Assembly (NCBI RefSeq): GCF_000353285.1
Contig: NZ_KB731324.1
Coordinates: forward strand, 5,226,577-5,290,576
Length of the DNA: 64,000 nt
Origin: Leptolyngbya boryana PCC 6306
GTDB lineage: Bacteria > Cyanobacteriota > Cyanobacteriia > Leptolyngbyales > Leptolyngbyaceae
Reading direction: 5' to 3'
Below are positions 15,276 through 24,278 of this stretch, one piece after another. Both the position numbers and the translations under genes were made by a program. The notes below the pieces were generated by a model. That model searched no databases. It saw only the letters and a list, made by a program, of their open reading frames with translations, and was not told where the DNA came from. Numbering within the stretch: the stretch's first letter is position 1; each line of letters begins with the position of its first letter.

Positions 15276-15719
15276 TCAGCTTTGGGCGACGGCTTTCACA
15301 AGGGCTTCAAACAGAAGAATTGCAACTTTGCGTCGGGTGTAGGCGCGAGCCAATTTAATCTTGATGCCGCGCGGTCGTTCGTCGCTGCTGAGACTATAGC
15401 GATCGAGTGCGGTCTGATAGAGCTGGCGAATTTCGAGAATTCGGGGGTTTTGAGTTTTGCGGCGAACTTCGATTTGAGTAAACATCCACTGCCACAAGGC
15501 TTTACGGCAGAGCGATGATCCGCCTGTGCGACGCTTTTTCAAGCTTGTGCCCGACTCTTCTTGCACTGGGGCAACGCCGATCGCTTTTTGAAATCGCCTC
15601 AATGATAAATGTCTTGTGGTCGATTTGCCTGAATTTCTACCCTTACGAATCCGAACTTCAGGCTTGCCGAAACTTAGACTCAATCGTGCAAAATTTGGGC
15701 TGCTACTGTCTGAAATCGT
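15276..15719 (-). pseudogene. IS110-family transposase, C-terminal remnant
   Basis: The frame 15683-15276 (extendable to the TAG at 15720-15722) encodes the C-terminal transposase_20 region: FQKAIGVAPVQEESGTSLKK, then LCRKALWQWMFTQIEVRRKT and ARAYTRRKVAILLFEALVKA. The N-terminal DEDD half is missing; another gene occupies the upstream position. It therefore cannot be an active transposase. It ends 5 bp from repeat copy 1. It belongs to the same superfamily as the partial recombinase at the window's left edge. Confidence 0.75.
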
Positions 15720-16484
15720 CTAGAGAGCCAGAAAACGGCAAATCATTGCCGCACTTCTTTCGTGACCGTTCCCTTCGGTATCAAACCGATCATAAGGATG
15801 GACTACGATCGTTTTGCCATCCTTCAGCGCGATCGCAATCCGTCCCATCGGACCAAATTTTCCACCCCGTTTTTTCTGCACCGTCACCTCTGCAATTTGG
15901 TCTAGCGGATACTCAGTCGTCCGGGTTCTAATCCAATTCCGTCGTTTCAACGTTAATCGCTGAGTGTATCGGCTGATTTCCAGCGTCACTCGTTCTGCCC
16001 AAATCCCAAAGACTGCTGCCCCTGCTAAACAAAGCGTGAAACAAAAAAAACCGTACGATCGCTGATCTCTTTGAAATTTTATGCGCGATCGCTGAGCTTT
16101 CAGAAACTGCTGGATCTCCTCTTGCTGTGAGGGTTTGGGATAAACTTCTGCCTGTTCAATGATTCCTGTTGTCGTGACCAGTTGAATCTGATAGCGCAGT
16201 GAACCCCTTCTTTCAGAACCGACCGTTTTTAGAGTCACATCTTTGATCTCTTCCAGTTGCCAACTCCGTTGACGTTTGCTAATCCAATTGTGCTGAGTGA
16301 TCGTACAGTGCCCCTGAGTTGGAAGTGCTAGGTTGCGATTGCACTCAAACGTTTCCCAGGTTAATGCGAGAAGTGCAAACAGAACCACGATCGCACAGAT
16401 GTTAAACACACTCACAAATGTCCACTTAAACCAGGGACAGAATTGCAGCGCTAGTTTATTTTCGCTTTTATAAATGACTTTCAT
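15720..16484 (-). CDS. Membrane protein with PH-like domain halves
   Basis: About 254 residues from ATG 16484; the frame extends upstream to 16676, but the extra residues look non-coding. Two hydrophobic segments occur (about residues 22-45, SVFNICAIVVLFALLALTWE, and about 145-165, FFCFTLCLAGAAVFGIWA). Each is followed by a beta-rich part (for example RLTLKRRNWIRTRTTEYPLD then IAEVTVQKKRG), as in bacterial PH-like membrane proteins. Function unknown. The gene's stop is directly followed, in the same frame, by the transposase fragment. Confidence 0.6.
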   Translation of the reverse strand: MKVIYKSENKLALQFCPWFKWTFVSVFNICAIVVLFALLALTWETFECNRNLALPTQGHCTITQHNWISKRQRSWQLEEIKDVTLKTVGSERRGSLRYQIQLVTTTGIIEQAEVYPKPSQQEEIQQFLKAQRSRIKFQRDQRSYGFFCFTLCLAGAAVFGIWAERVTLEISRYTQRLTLKRRNWIRTRTTEYPLDQIAEVTVQKKRGGKFGPMGRIAIALKDGKTIVVHPYDRFDTEGNGHERSAAMICRFLAL

Positions 16485-16840
16485 GGGGGCAATGAAAAGC
16501 TTGCACAAGAGAAATCGCAAAGCTTCAAAGCTTAAAGTACCCAGGATTGCCTTTTCGGTGAAATGCCTAAATCTCACGGGATACTCGCAACTGTCGCTTA
16601 ATCCCCAGACTGCGATCGTAGCGCTTGGATTGACGCTCACCTGCGAGCCATCCCCAAAATAAGGGCGAAGCATCACAGGTGATATTCATCTTTTCCGGGA
16701 ACGCCTGTGCTATTGAGCAGAAGTCCAATGTAGAGCGTTTTAGGATGAAACCAACGCAGTGTTAGCTGGATCGGGCGGAACACAGACATTTGCTGCCTTA
16801 GAAGCATAAAATAGTAGGACTAGCAGGAAGGAGTATAGCC
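16485..16840. other. Intergenic region upstream of the toxin-antitoxin pair
   Basis: I find no convincing gene. A possible -10 box TAAAAT lies near 16806-16811, and a strong ribosome binding site (AGGAAGGAG) sits just before the antitoxin ATG. The left part is the in-frame upstream extension of the membrane protein gene and might be coding if that protein starts earlier. Confidence 0.4.
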
Positions 16841-17086
16841 ATGAGCATTATTGTCTCTGACGAAATTTTAGCCGCAACTCGCATGACTGAGACTGAAATG
16901 CGTCAGGAAATCGCTATTATGCTCTTTCAGCGGGAAAAGCTTACTCTTGCTCAAGCCAGTCGTTTTGCGGGAATGCACCGTGTAGCCTTTCAACACCTAC
17001 TCGCTAGCCGTCATATCCCAGTACATTACGGAGTAGAAGATTTTGAGCAGGATATTCAGAACCTGCGGGAGATGGGCAGATTGTGA
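16841..17086 (+). CDS. UPF0175-family antitoxin
   Basis: An 81-residue protein with the UPF0175 pattern: an N-terminal strand, then a helical part (MTETEMRQEIAIMLFQREKL, then TLAQASRFAGMHRVAFQHLL) ending in an acidic tail (YGVEDFEQDIQNLREMGRL). Family members act as antitoxins to DUF3368 PIN-like toxins and probably bind their own promoter. A strong ribosome binding site (AGGAAGGAG) lies before ATG 16841. It overlaps the toxin start by 4 bp (GTGA), as usual for such pairs. The antitoxin itself appears intact, unlike its toxin. Confidence 0.85.
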   Translation: MSIIVSDEILAATRMTETEMRQEIAIMLFQREKLTLAQASRFAGMHRVAFQHLLASRHIPVHYGVEDFEQDIQNLREMGRL

Positions 17087-17580
17087 TTATCGTCAGTGAC
17101 ACATCACCCATCAACAATTTTGCTGCAATCAATCACCTTCATCTTCTTAATCAACTGTATGGAACGGTTTTTATTCCCGAAGTCGTTTATCGAGAATTAA
17201 CTGACCCCAATTTTCCTGTTGCAGGTGCGACTGAAGTATAAACCTTTGACTGGATCCAAACTCGTGCTGTTAGCGATCGCATCCTTGTCGAAGCACTGAG
17301 CAACGAACTTGATATTGGAGAAGCCGAGGCGATCGCTCTAGCAGTTGAGATTCAAGCCGATCAAGTTTTAATTGATGAACGCCGAGGTCGGTTAGTTGCA
17401 AACAGGCTGAATCTTCGCTATACAGGCATCTTGGGAATCTTAGTCGAAGCGAAAAGTAAAGGCTTGATCACTGAGGTGAGACCGCTATTGGATGCGTTGA
17501 TGAATGAAGCTGGATTTTGGGTTGCAGAACCTTTGTATAACAGCGTTTTACGACTTGTTAACGAGATTGATTTAGCTTGA
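17083..17580 (+). pseudogene. DUF3368 (PIN-like) toxin broken by an in-frame stop
   Basis: From GTG 17083 the frame reads IIVSDTSPINNFAAINHLHL, the typical PIN-like start with an acidic active-site Asp, and continues to TGA 17578-17580 (165 codons). A TAA at 17239-17241 interrupts it after about 52 residues. The part after the stop still reads as family sequence (LDIGEAEAIALAVEIQADQV, then LIDERRGRLVANRLNLRYTG), so the nonsense change is recent. If the sequence is right, the ribonuclease-type toxin is inactive while the antitoxin is kept. A sequencing error is the simple alternative. Confidence 0.8.
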
Positions 17581-17748
17581 GCTTTTGAAGAACAGGAAAG
17601 TTTTGTGCATGTCCCACAGACGGGATAGAGCCAGCTAATGACCCCAATCACCGGACACAGATAACCTTTGCAACTTACCGATCACTTGACATTGTTCCGG
17701 TGCATTGGGATTGTTGGGCGGCGGATAACTTCAACACTTCAATACTTA

Positions 17749-18744
17749 TTAAAAAGTAATGAACTCACGTAAATCGCTCAGGGTAGATTGAAGCTTCTCG
17801 CCATCTCTTAACTCCCAATTACTAACTCGAAAAACGTGCCAGTTTTCTTTACGAAGCTTTCTATCCTCTTTCAATCGTTTGGAATAAGCTTCTTGGTCAG
17901 CATACCAATCTGATTCCTTCTTAGTAGCATAATGGCTTATGTCATCTACCAAAATTACATATCTTCTATTGTTCCAAAATGCTACAAAATCAACTCTATA
18001 TAAGTCATCCATATGTAGTGATGAGGCAGAACGAAGGTTTTTCTTGGCTTGAGAATGCCATTGTATCCAAGCTTGAGGTATTAAAACAGGCAAATCCTGA
18101 TTCGCCATGTCAAATCTCTTGGCATACTCTATAAAAAATTTCTTCTCATACTCCGATTGATTCATATCAATCATTGCCTTCTTCAAAACCCTATTTTTTG
18201 AAGCATCAAGACCGTAGGAAGCCTCTAGCATCTTAAAACTAAAATCGGGATAAACTTTGCCTCTTACTAATCCCAATCCATCTTGAAGCTCATACTTCAA
18301 TGTCTGTCCACCTTTTTCTGCGCTAATAGAGAAGTCTGGTTTAAGTACCCCAAAAGGTAGTCCGGCAGGAAATTGATATGCAAATAGATCCTCACCCAGA
18401 ATAGAACCTTCGTAATTGATCTTATTATCTTCAACTCCAAACCCGTTGCTAGTACATATAGAGCGTAGGCGATCTTTCGCCTCATCAGAGATGTAGTGCA
18501 ACTGAAGGATATATTCAATGACTTTAAAGAACTTATGGATATTCTCTATCTTTTGCCAATCAGTAGCAGCATAAAACTCATCAACAAGCCCACGCCTTGC
18601 TCCTCCAGAAGATGCTTCATTCTCTAAAGTGAAACCTGCATTCGAGAAAATACCTTTAATTTGACCTAAAGATAAAAAGTCAACACAGAACTCTCTGAAC
18701 TCAATTTTAAGAACTTTTAGAAGAGCGGTTGCGTTATTCGTCAT
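17749..18744 (-). CDS. Putative nuclease-type defence protein
   Basis: A 331-residue soluble protein. Residues about 1-90 are helical and could be an effector-associated or Abi-type N-terminal domain. The C-terminal 120 residues (DDLYRVDFVAFWNNRRYVIL, then VDDISHYATKKESDWYADQE and a final ENWHVFRVSNWEL) have the strand-acid-strand-acid layout of restriction-like PD-(D/E)XK nucleases, with Lys-rich helices after it. No exact family recognised. The DNA is visibly more AT-rich than the core genes nearby. Next to a toxin-antitoxin pair, it would fit a phage-defence gene; this is inference. Confidence 0.6.
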   Translation of the reverse strand: MTNNATALLKVLKIEFREFCVDFLSLGQIKGIFSNAGFTLENEASSGGARRGLVDEFYAATDWQKIENIHKFFKVIEYILQLHYISDEAKDRLRSICTSNGFGVEDNKINYEGSILGEDLFAYQFPAGLPFGVLKPDFSISAEKGGQTLKYELQDGLGLVRGKVYPDFSFKMLEASYGLDASKNRVLKKAMIDMNQSEYEKKFFIEYAKRFDMANQDLPVLIPQAWIQWHSQAKKNLRSASSLHMDDLYRVDFVAFWNNRRYVILVDDISHYATKKESDWYADQEAYSKRLKEDRKLRKENWHVFRVSNWELRDGEKLQSTLSDLREFITF

Positions 18745-18872
18745 CTACATGAACAAGCAGTTTAGGATAATGGAGATATTCTAATCAATCAAAGGATGGT
18801 TCAATGTTCAATAGCTATTTAACTCCCCTTGAACCTTGAAATGCCGCCTCCACAGATAACATTAAGCTTCCC

Positions 18873-19172
18873 AACAATTGTTTAGACTGACTCTTTCCGC
18901 CTAACCATCCAGATTCGGACGTTAGACCGACTTTTTCTGCCTAATACCGGGATTTGGAATGTTAGATCGACTACGTTCCGCATATTACGCCTCGACAGGG
19001 GAATTAGAGCGAAAACTTCCGTATTTCTTCCCAAAGAAAGCTTGTACTTATTCTGCCTAAGATCCTGTTCAACCACATTCACCCGATGACTGTTGAACGA
19101 GATGACATAAAGATAAAGAAATGTAATCAATCATCTTGCTTATTTGTTGGTTAACAGAAAAATATGGCGACT
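18873..19172. repeat. Long structured repeat, copy 2 (with three 40-bp units)
   Basis: Units begin TTAG at 18882, 18922 and 18962 (spacing 40 and 40). It matches copy 1 from AACAATTGTTTAGACTGACT onwards to a shared ATGGCGACTCA end, but lacks two of the units present there. The tail is about 90% identical by eye. Small insertions break any shared reading frame. It lies 49 bp beyond the stop of the leftward gene at 19221. Confidence 0.85.
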
Positions 19173-19220
19173 CACACTATCACTTTCTTGTAACGCTGTT
19201 AATCGATCGATTCAAGAATC

Positions 19221-19742
19221 CTAATTTCTCTTGCGAATCCCACGGCGATCGCAATCTTGTAACCAGAGTTGGATTGCTTTCCCGATCGAGCTTTCTCGAC
19301 TCTCGCGGGGTGGAGTGATCGGCTGTCCTGGTGTCGTCGTGCCAATGCGGGTAAACATAAGCGGAAGTTGCCATCCTCGCTGGCTACGAGTGAGAAAGAG
19401 CCAGTGAAATTCTTGCAGTTCGACTGGCGTGTTTCCCACATATTCTCGTCCTAATGTCGTGATAAAGACTTGTTTGAGGGTTAGATCGGGAGGACGATCG
19501 GAATTGAGCGGCAGCGGTTCAAATTCGGGTCGTCCTGCCAAGATGACGGAGCTTCTCCGATTTCGAGTTAAGCGTTCTCGCACTGTAATGCGATTGGCAT
19601 ATCCTGGCAATTCAGGCAGCATTGCCCTGACGAGCGGTTCGATTTCGGTGGGGCAAGCGACACGAGTTGCAGCTTGGACAGGAAATTGAGAAACCGCGAT
19701 CGCCCAAACACTCATGAGCGCCCAATAAGGTAAAGATTTCAT
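19221..19742 (-). CDS. Secreted hypothetical protein
   Basis: A 173-residue protein with a classical signal peptide (LPYWALMSVWAIAVSQFPVQAA; cleavage probably after the AxA about residue 25). The mature part is basic, beta-rich and contains two Cys (in VACPTE and LQDCDRR) that could pair. I recognise it only as a cyanobacterial conserved hypothetical type. It is 27 bp downstream of pyrF and in the same direction, so it may be the last gene of the pyrF-tyrS transcript. Confidence 0.7.
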   Translation of the reverse strand: MKSLPYWALMSVWAIAVSQFPVQAATRVACPTEIEPLVRAMLPELPGYANRITVRERLTRNRRSSVILAGRPEFEPLPLNSDRPPDLTLKQVFITTLGREYVGNTPVELQEFHWLFLTRSQRGWQLPLMFTRIGTTTPGQPITPPRESRESSIGKAIQLWLQDCDRRGIRKRN

Positions 19743-19769
19743 CTTGAGACATCCAAGTGAATCAAACGA

Positions 19770-20483
19770 TTAAGAGACAGAAGCCGCTTCGATCTCCTCA
19801 CAAATTCGCTCAAACGCTGCCCCCGGATCATCTGCTGCCGTAATCGGTCTGCCAATGACTAAATACGTCGCTCCCGCCTTCATTGCCTGCCCCGGAGTCA
19901 TGACCCGTTGCTGATCGCCAACAGCCGCCCATGCAGGACGCACCCCCGGACAAACCAAGACAAAATCCTTGCCACACACCTCGCGCAACTGTGTCACCTC
20001 ATGAGGCGAACATACGGCTCCCCCTAATCCGCTCTCCTTCGCCAACATCGCCATTTCCAGCGCATACTCTGGCAATTCCAGCGGAATTTTTAACTCAAAT
20101 GCCAGCGATCGCGCCGATAAACTCGTCAAAACGGTAATCGCAATTAGCTTCGGATCTGACCCCGGTGCTTTATTTGCCTCAATCGCACTTTGTGCGGCTT
20201 GCAAGGCTGCCTTTCCTGCTGTCGCGTGAACCGTAATCAAATCCACGCCATACCGAGCCGCCGCCGCGCAAGCTCCTGCTACCGTATTGGGAATATCGTG
20301 AAACTTCAGGTCGAGGAAGATCCGCTTCTCCCGCTCTTGCAAGACTTTGAGAATGTTGGAACCCGAACTGACAAACAATTCCAGCCCCACTTTCCAAAAC
20401 GTGACTTGAGGCAAGCGATCGATGAGCGCGATCGCACTTTCCTCAGACGGGACATCTAACGGCACGATAATTCGATCGTTCAT
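19770..20483 (-). CDS. pyrF: Orotidine 5'-phosphate decarboxylase
   Basis: A 237-residue protein of normal length for bacterial PyrF, which makes UMP from OMP in the last step of pyrimidine synthesis. The active-site segment [16 protein letters not shown] contains the catalytic Lys and Asp residues, and the C-terminal phosphate loop [20 protein letters not shown] is present. ATG 20483 overlaps the tyrS stop by 4 bp (ATGA), so the two genes are translationally coupled. Cytosolic enzyme; the call is secure. Confidence 0.97.
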   Translation of the reverse strand: MNDRIIVPLDVPSEESAIALIDRLPQVTFWKVGLELFVSSGSNILKVLQEREKRIFLDLKFHDIPNTVAGACAAAARYGVDLITVHATAGKAALQAAQSAIEANKAPGSDPKLIAITVLTSLSARSLAFELKIPLELPEYALEMAMLAKESGLGGAVCSPHEVTQLREVCGKDFVLVCPGVRPAWAAVGDQQRVMTPGQAMKAGATYLVIGRPITAADDPGAAFERICEEIEAASVS

Positions 20484-21688
20484 GGTACAAACCGCACAAA
20501 TTTATTCTTTCCAAGCTGAAGCACTTTTCCGGTCAAAGTGTCTGGCGTTTCAAACAGCAGATCCGGACTGCTCATTTTCTCGCCGTCTAACTTGACGGCT
20601 CCGCCTTGAATTTGTCTCCGCGCTTCGGAACTGCTCTTACACAGTCCGGCGGCACTCACGAGATAAAACAATTTCGATGGAAATTGCAGCCCAGACAGCG
20701 AGAACTCTGGGACAGCATCGCTTTGGCTTCCACCACCTTGAATCAAACTTAAAGCAGCAGTTTGAGCTTCTAAAGCCTTGTCTTTCCCGTGATACTGGGT
20801 AACGATATCGAGGGCAAGAAGTTTTTGACGCTCTCTTGGATTCTCAGGCAGTTGGTCGAGGGGTAAGTCAGTCAAAAGCTCGAAATATTGAGCGATCGTC
20901 GAATCCGGGACTTTTTCCAATTTCGAGTACATGCTGAGCGGATCTTCTGACAGTCCTACATAATTGCCCAACGATTTCGACATTTTCTGAACGCCGTCTA
21001 ATCCTGGCAAAATCGGCATTAATAATCCAAATTGCGGAGTCTGTCCAAAATGCCGCTGTAAATCACGTCCAACCGCCAAATTAAACTTCTGATCGGTTCC
21101 TCCTAATTCGACATCGGCTTCTAATGCAACCGAATCGTAGCCTTGCATCAACGGGTACAAAAATTCATGCAAATAAATCGCGGTTCCTTGCTTATACCGC
21201 TCGGCAAAGCCTTCTTTTGCCAGCATTTGCCCGACCGTCATCGTCGCTAACAGTTCTAGAATCTTAGCCAAATCCAACTTAGACAGCCATTCAGAGTTAT
21301 AACGAATCTCTAAACGTCCCGGCGTATCAAAATCCAGAATCGGGCGCAACTGCTGCAAATACGTCTTTGCATTCGCGGCGACATCTTCTTCGGTCAACTG
21401 CTTCCGCACCTCGGATTTCCCTGTCGGATCGCCAATTCTTGCCGTAAAGTCCCCGATTAACAACACCGCAGTATGTCCGGCATCCTGAAACTGACGCAAC
21501 TTGCGGTAGATAGTACTATGCCCCAAATGGATATCCGTTCCAGTAGGGTCAATTCCGAACTTAATCCGCAACGGACGCTCGCTTTTCTCCAAGCGAACCC
21601 GTAAATTTTCAGTCGGAAGATGAGAATCCGGCTGGTCTGGGAAAATCTCTGTCGTTCCCCGAAACAGCCAGTCAAGCGAGTTAGACAT
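20480..21688 (-). CDS. tyrS: Tyrosyl-tRNA synthetase
   Basis: A 402-residue class I synthetase that charges tRNA-Tyr. The HIGH-type motif appears as HLGH at residues 54-57, the KMSKS motif as [10 protein letters not shown], and an S4 RNA-binding domain lies at the C-terminus ([20 protein letters not shown]). Length fits the TyrZ-like branch. It precedes pyrF in a coupled pair. A 190-bp gap separates it from the divergent penicillin-binding protein gene, so both promoters are probably there. Confidence 0.97.
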   Translation of the reverse strand: MSNSLDWLFRGTTEIFPDQPDSHLPTENLRVRLEKSERPLRIKFGIDPTGTDIHLGHSTIYRKLRQFQDAGHTAVLLIGDFTARIGDPTGKSEVRKQLTEEDVAANAKTYLQQLRPILDFDTPGRLEIRYNSEWLSKLDLAKILELLATMTVGQMLAKEGFAERYKQGTAIYLHEFLYPLMQGYDSVALEADVELGGTDQKFNLAVGRDLQRHFGQTPQFGLLMPILPGLDGVQKMSKSLGNYVGLSEDPLSMYSKLEKVPDSTIAQYFELLTDLPLDQLPENPRERQKLLALDIVTQYHGKDKALEAQTAALSLIQGGGSQSDAVPEFSLSGLQFPSKLFYLVSAAGLCKSSSEARRQIQGGAVKLDGEKMSSPDLLFETPDTLTGKVLQLGKNKFVRFVP

Positions 21689-21879
21689 ACTTTATACTTT
21701 TGAGAAAATCAACGACTGCATCTGTTCCGTAATCTACAATACTGACTCTGTGCCATTTTCAATCACTTGTTCGACCAATTACTATAGTTTTCATTTGGCT
21801 GAGCTTTCTTGAAACTTTGATCCATTTCAGCAAGTCTCAATTATCCTACTAGAGTTACGGAATCCTTACCCGGAAACGC

Positions 21880-23835
21880 TTGACTCATCCAAGCATCGAA
21901 CCCCACTTTTACGAAAGAGAGTTTGCCGTGTCGTCTAACACCTTAAGACAAAAGCAGCGCCAACCTGAAACCACCCGAGAATTTGTTCAATCCATCGGCA
22001 AAGTGACAGGAGGAACGCTACTTGCGATTACGATGCTGTCAAGTTCGGTGATTGCAGGTGGACTGGTCGGACTTGCGATCAGTTTTCGCAACTTGCCTGA
22101 CGTGCGATCGCTGCGAGGCTACAAACCGAGCGAAACCACTCATATTTACGATATCAAGGGCAAAATGCTTGCCAGTATTCACGGTGAGGCAAATCGAGAA
22201 GTGGTTCCCCTCAATGGAATTTCTCCTCATCTCAAACGGGCTGTGATTGCCATTGAAGATAGTTATTTCTATTCACACCGTGGGGTGAATGGCGGCGCGA
22301 TCGCCCGAGCCACGATGGCGAATTTCACGACAGGACGCACGGTTGAAGGCGGCTCGACGCTGACCATGCAGCTTGTGAAAAACCTATTTCTGTCCCCGAA
22401 GCGTGCGATCAGCCGCAAAGTGGCAGAAGCCGTTCTATCTTTGCGAGTTGAGCAGATTTTCAAGAAAGACCAAATCTTGGAAATGTATCTAAACCAGATT
22501 TATTGGGGACATAACAACTACGGCGCTCAAACCGCTGCAAGAAGTTATTTTGGCAAAGATGTATCGAAGCTGAATCTAGCTGAATCTGCGATGATGGCAG
22601 GCTTGATTCAATCGCCGGAAGATCTCAGCCCCTTTGTCGATCTGAAAGCGGCAAAAGCCCGTCAAGGCGATGTGCTCAATCGGATGCGAGAACTGGGCTG
22701 GATTACGGCTGAAGAGGAAACTGCCGCTCGCAAACAGCCGATTAAACTTGGCAAAATCACCTCGTTCCAGACCAGTCAGATGCCCTATGTTACGAATGAG
22801 GTCACGAAAGAACTCACACGTAGATTCGGGCGCGATGCAGTGCTCAAAGGTGGGATGCGCATTCAAACCACGATCGACTCTAAGATGCAGCGGGCTGCTG
22901 AAGATACTGCCCGTCGATGGATTAGTACCTTGAATAACCAAGGGGTGTATGCCGACCAGATGGCGATCGTTTCAGTCGATCCCCGGACGCAGTTTATCAA
23001 AGCGATGGTGGGTGGAGTCGATGCGAAGAAGAGCGAATATAACCGGGCAACTCAAGCCCTTCGCCAACCTGGATCAGCCTTTAAACCGTTTGTGTACTAC
23101 GCGGCTTTTGCCTCCGGCAGATATTCTCCCGATGCAACGATCCTAGATGCGCCAGTGGGATATCCAGATGGATATGAAATGTATTATCCGCAAAACTACG
23201 ATCGTAGTTTTGGTGGAGCGATGACGCTACGCCGCGCGCTAGAGCAGTCGCGAAATGTCCCTGCGGTCAAGCTGGGTCAAGAAATCGGCTTAAATAAAGT
23301 CGTTGAGATCTGCCGAAGTATTGGTATCAAAAGCCCCATCGATCCTGTGATCTCTTTGCCATTAGGAGCCGTTGACCTGACGCCGCTAGAAATGGCGAGT
23401 GCGTATGCAACCTTCGCAAACAATGGCTGGTATTCAGATACGACCTTGATCGCCCAAGTTGCAGATAGCAGTGGCAATGTGATTTTAGACAACACGCCGA
23501 AACCAAGACTAGTGCTTGATTCCTGGGCATCTGCTGCTCTGAATGACACTCTACAAGGTGTAATCACGCGCGGAACAGCAACTGCAGCCCAAATTGGTCG
23601 TCCTGCTGCCGGAAAGACGGGAACAACTTCTTCAGAGCGCGATATTTGGTTTGTGGGATATGTGCCTCAGCTTGCAACAGCAGTTTGGGTCGGAAACGAT
23701 AACTACTCGCAGCTAGGACAGGGTGCAACGGGAGGAACGTTTGTCGCTCCAATTTGGCGAGATTTTATGTCTCAAGCGTTGCAGGATGTACCTGTTGAGA
23801 AGTTCCGCCCCATGTCGGACTTTGAAAAACCGTAA
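21880..23835 (+). CDS. Class A penicillin-binding protein (PBP1A type)
   Basis: A 651-residue bifunctional peptidoglycan synthase of the inner membrane. One N-terminal membrane helix lies at about residues 45-68. The glycosyltransferase domain has EDSYFYSHRGVNGGA (catalytic Glu about 126) and GSTLTMQLVKN. The transpeptidase domain has SxxK at Ser399-Lys402 (GSAFKP), SRN in EQSRNVPAV, and KTGTT at about 579. The TTG start at 21880 is uncertain; GTG 21928 with a nearby AAAGAGAG is a good alternative. No C-terminal extension, so it is one of the shorter cyanobacterial forms. Confidence 0.95.
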   Translation: MTHPSIEPHFYEREFAVSSNTLRQKQRQPETTREFVQSIGKVTGGTLLAITMLSSSVIAGGLVGLAISFRNLPDVRSLRGYKPSETTHIYDIKGKMLASIHGEANREVVPLNGISPHLKRAVIAIEDSYFYSHRGVNGGAIARATMANFTTGRTVEGGSTLTMQLVKNLFLSPKRAISRKVAEAVLSLRVEQIFKKDQILEMYLNQIYWGHNNYGAQTAARSYFGKDVSKLNLAESAMMAGLIQSPEDLSPFVDLKAAKARQGDVLNRMRELGWITAEEETAARKQPIKLGKITSFQTSQMPYVTNEVTKELTRRFGRDAVLKGGMRIQTTIDSKMQRAAEDTARRWISTLNNQGVYADQMAIVSVDPRTQFIKAMVGGVDAKKSEYNRATQALRQPGSAFKPFVYYAAFASGRYSPDATILDAPVGYPDGYEMYYPQNYDRSFGGAMTLRRALEQSRNVPAVKLGQEIGLNKVVEICRSIGIKSPIDPVISLPLGAVDLTPLEMASAYATFANNGWYSDTTLIAQVADSSGNVILDNTPKPRLVLDSWASAALNDTLQGVITRGTATAAQIGRPAAGKTGTTSSERDIWFVGYVPQLATAVWVGNDNYSQLGQGATGGTFVAPIWRDFMSQALQDVPVEKFRPMSDFEKP

Positions 23836-23871
23836 CAAATTCTTGGGGTTGGGCAGTTTGCCCGACCCGCT

Positions 23872-24189
23872 TTATTTGTCAATTTGGGATTTCATCCGAT
23901 TCAAGGTTTGCTGCATTTGATCGAACATTTGCTGTGGAGTCATGCCAAACTGACCTAACTGAGTTTTCAGTTGCTCAACTGTCATCTGAGCAGAGAAATC
24001 TTCGGATAGCTCAAAGCGTTTCATAAAAACTTTGTAGCGATCCATAATGGCTTCCATCTGTTCGATGTACATGATTTTGCCTTCACGATCGAACTTGCCA
24101 TAGCTGCTGCCTAGTTGGATTAGAGATTGATAATCCTGAAAAAGATTCTTAGCTTCTTCTTGAACGATCTCGGAATCAAAAAATGACAT
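23872..24189 (-). CDS. DUF1825 family protein
   Basis: A 105-residue helical protein that matches the cyanobacterial DUF1825 family along its whole length: the start FFDSEIVQEEAKNLFQDYQS, the middle YGKFDREGKIMYIEQMEAIM and the end LKTQLGQFGMTPQQMFDQMQ. The family is conserved in cyanobacteria, and its function is not established. It is convergent with the penicillin-binding protein gene, and the gap of 36 bp contains no clear terminator. Confidence 0.9.
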   Translation of the reverse strand: MSFFDSEIVQEEAKNLFQDYQSLIQLGSSYGKFDREGKIMYIEQMEAIMDRYKVFMKRFELSEDFSAQMTVEQLKTQLGQFGMTPQQMFDQMQQTLNRMKSQIDK

Positions 24190-24278
24190 TGTCTTAAAAT
24201 CACGAGAATACTTGAGTTCATTTTATTCACAAGGGCTGACACTCGTTAAGTAGTGGAAACACTACTTGGAACATTCAT

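Noticed and set aside
16485-16676. N-terminal extension of the PH-like membrane protein
   Set aside because: Residues look non-coding, and the first membrane segment fits the later ATG.
18882-19130. 82-residue frame inside repeat copy 2
   Set aside because: The equivalent stretch in copy 1 has insertions that break the frame, so it is not a conserved gene.
14889-19172. Integron cassette array (attC sites)
   Set aside because: GTTAGAC- and GCCTAAC-like motifs occur, but the attC hairpin arms do not pair and the units repeat every 40 bp. No integrase is visible.
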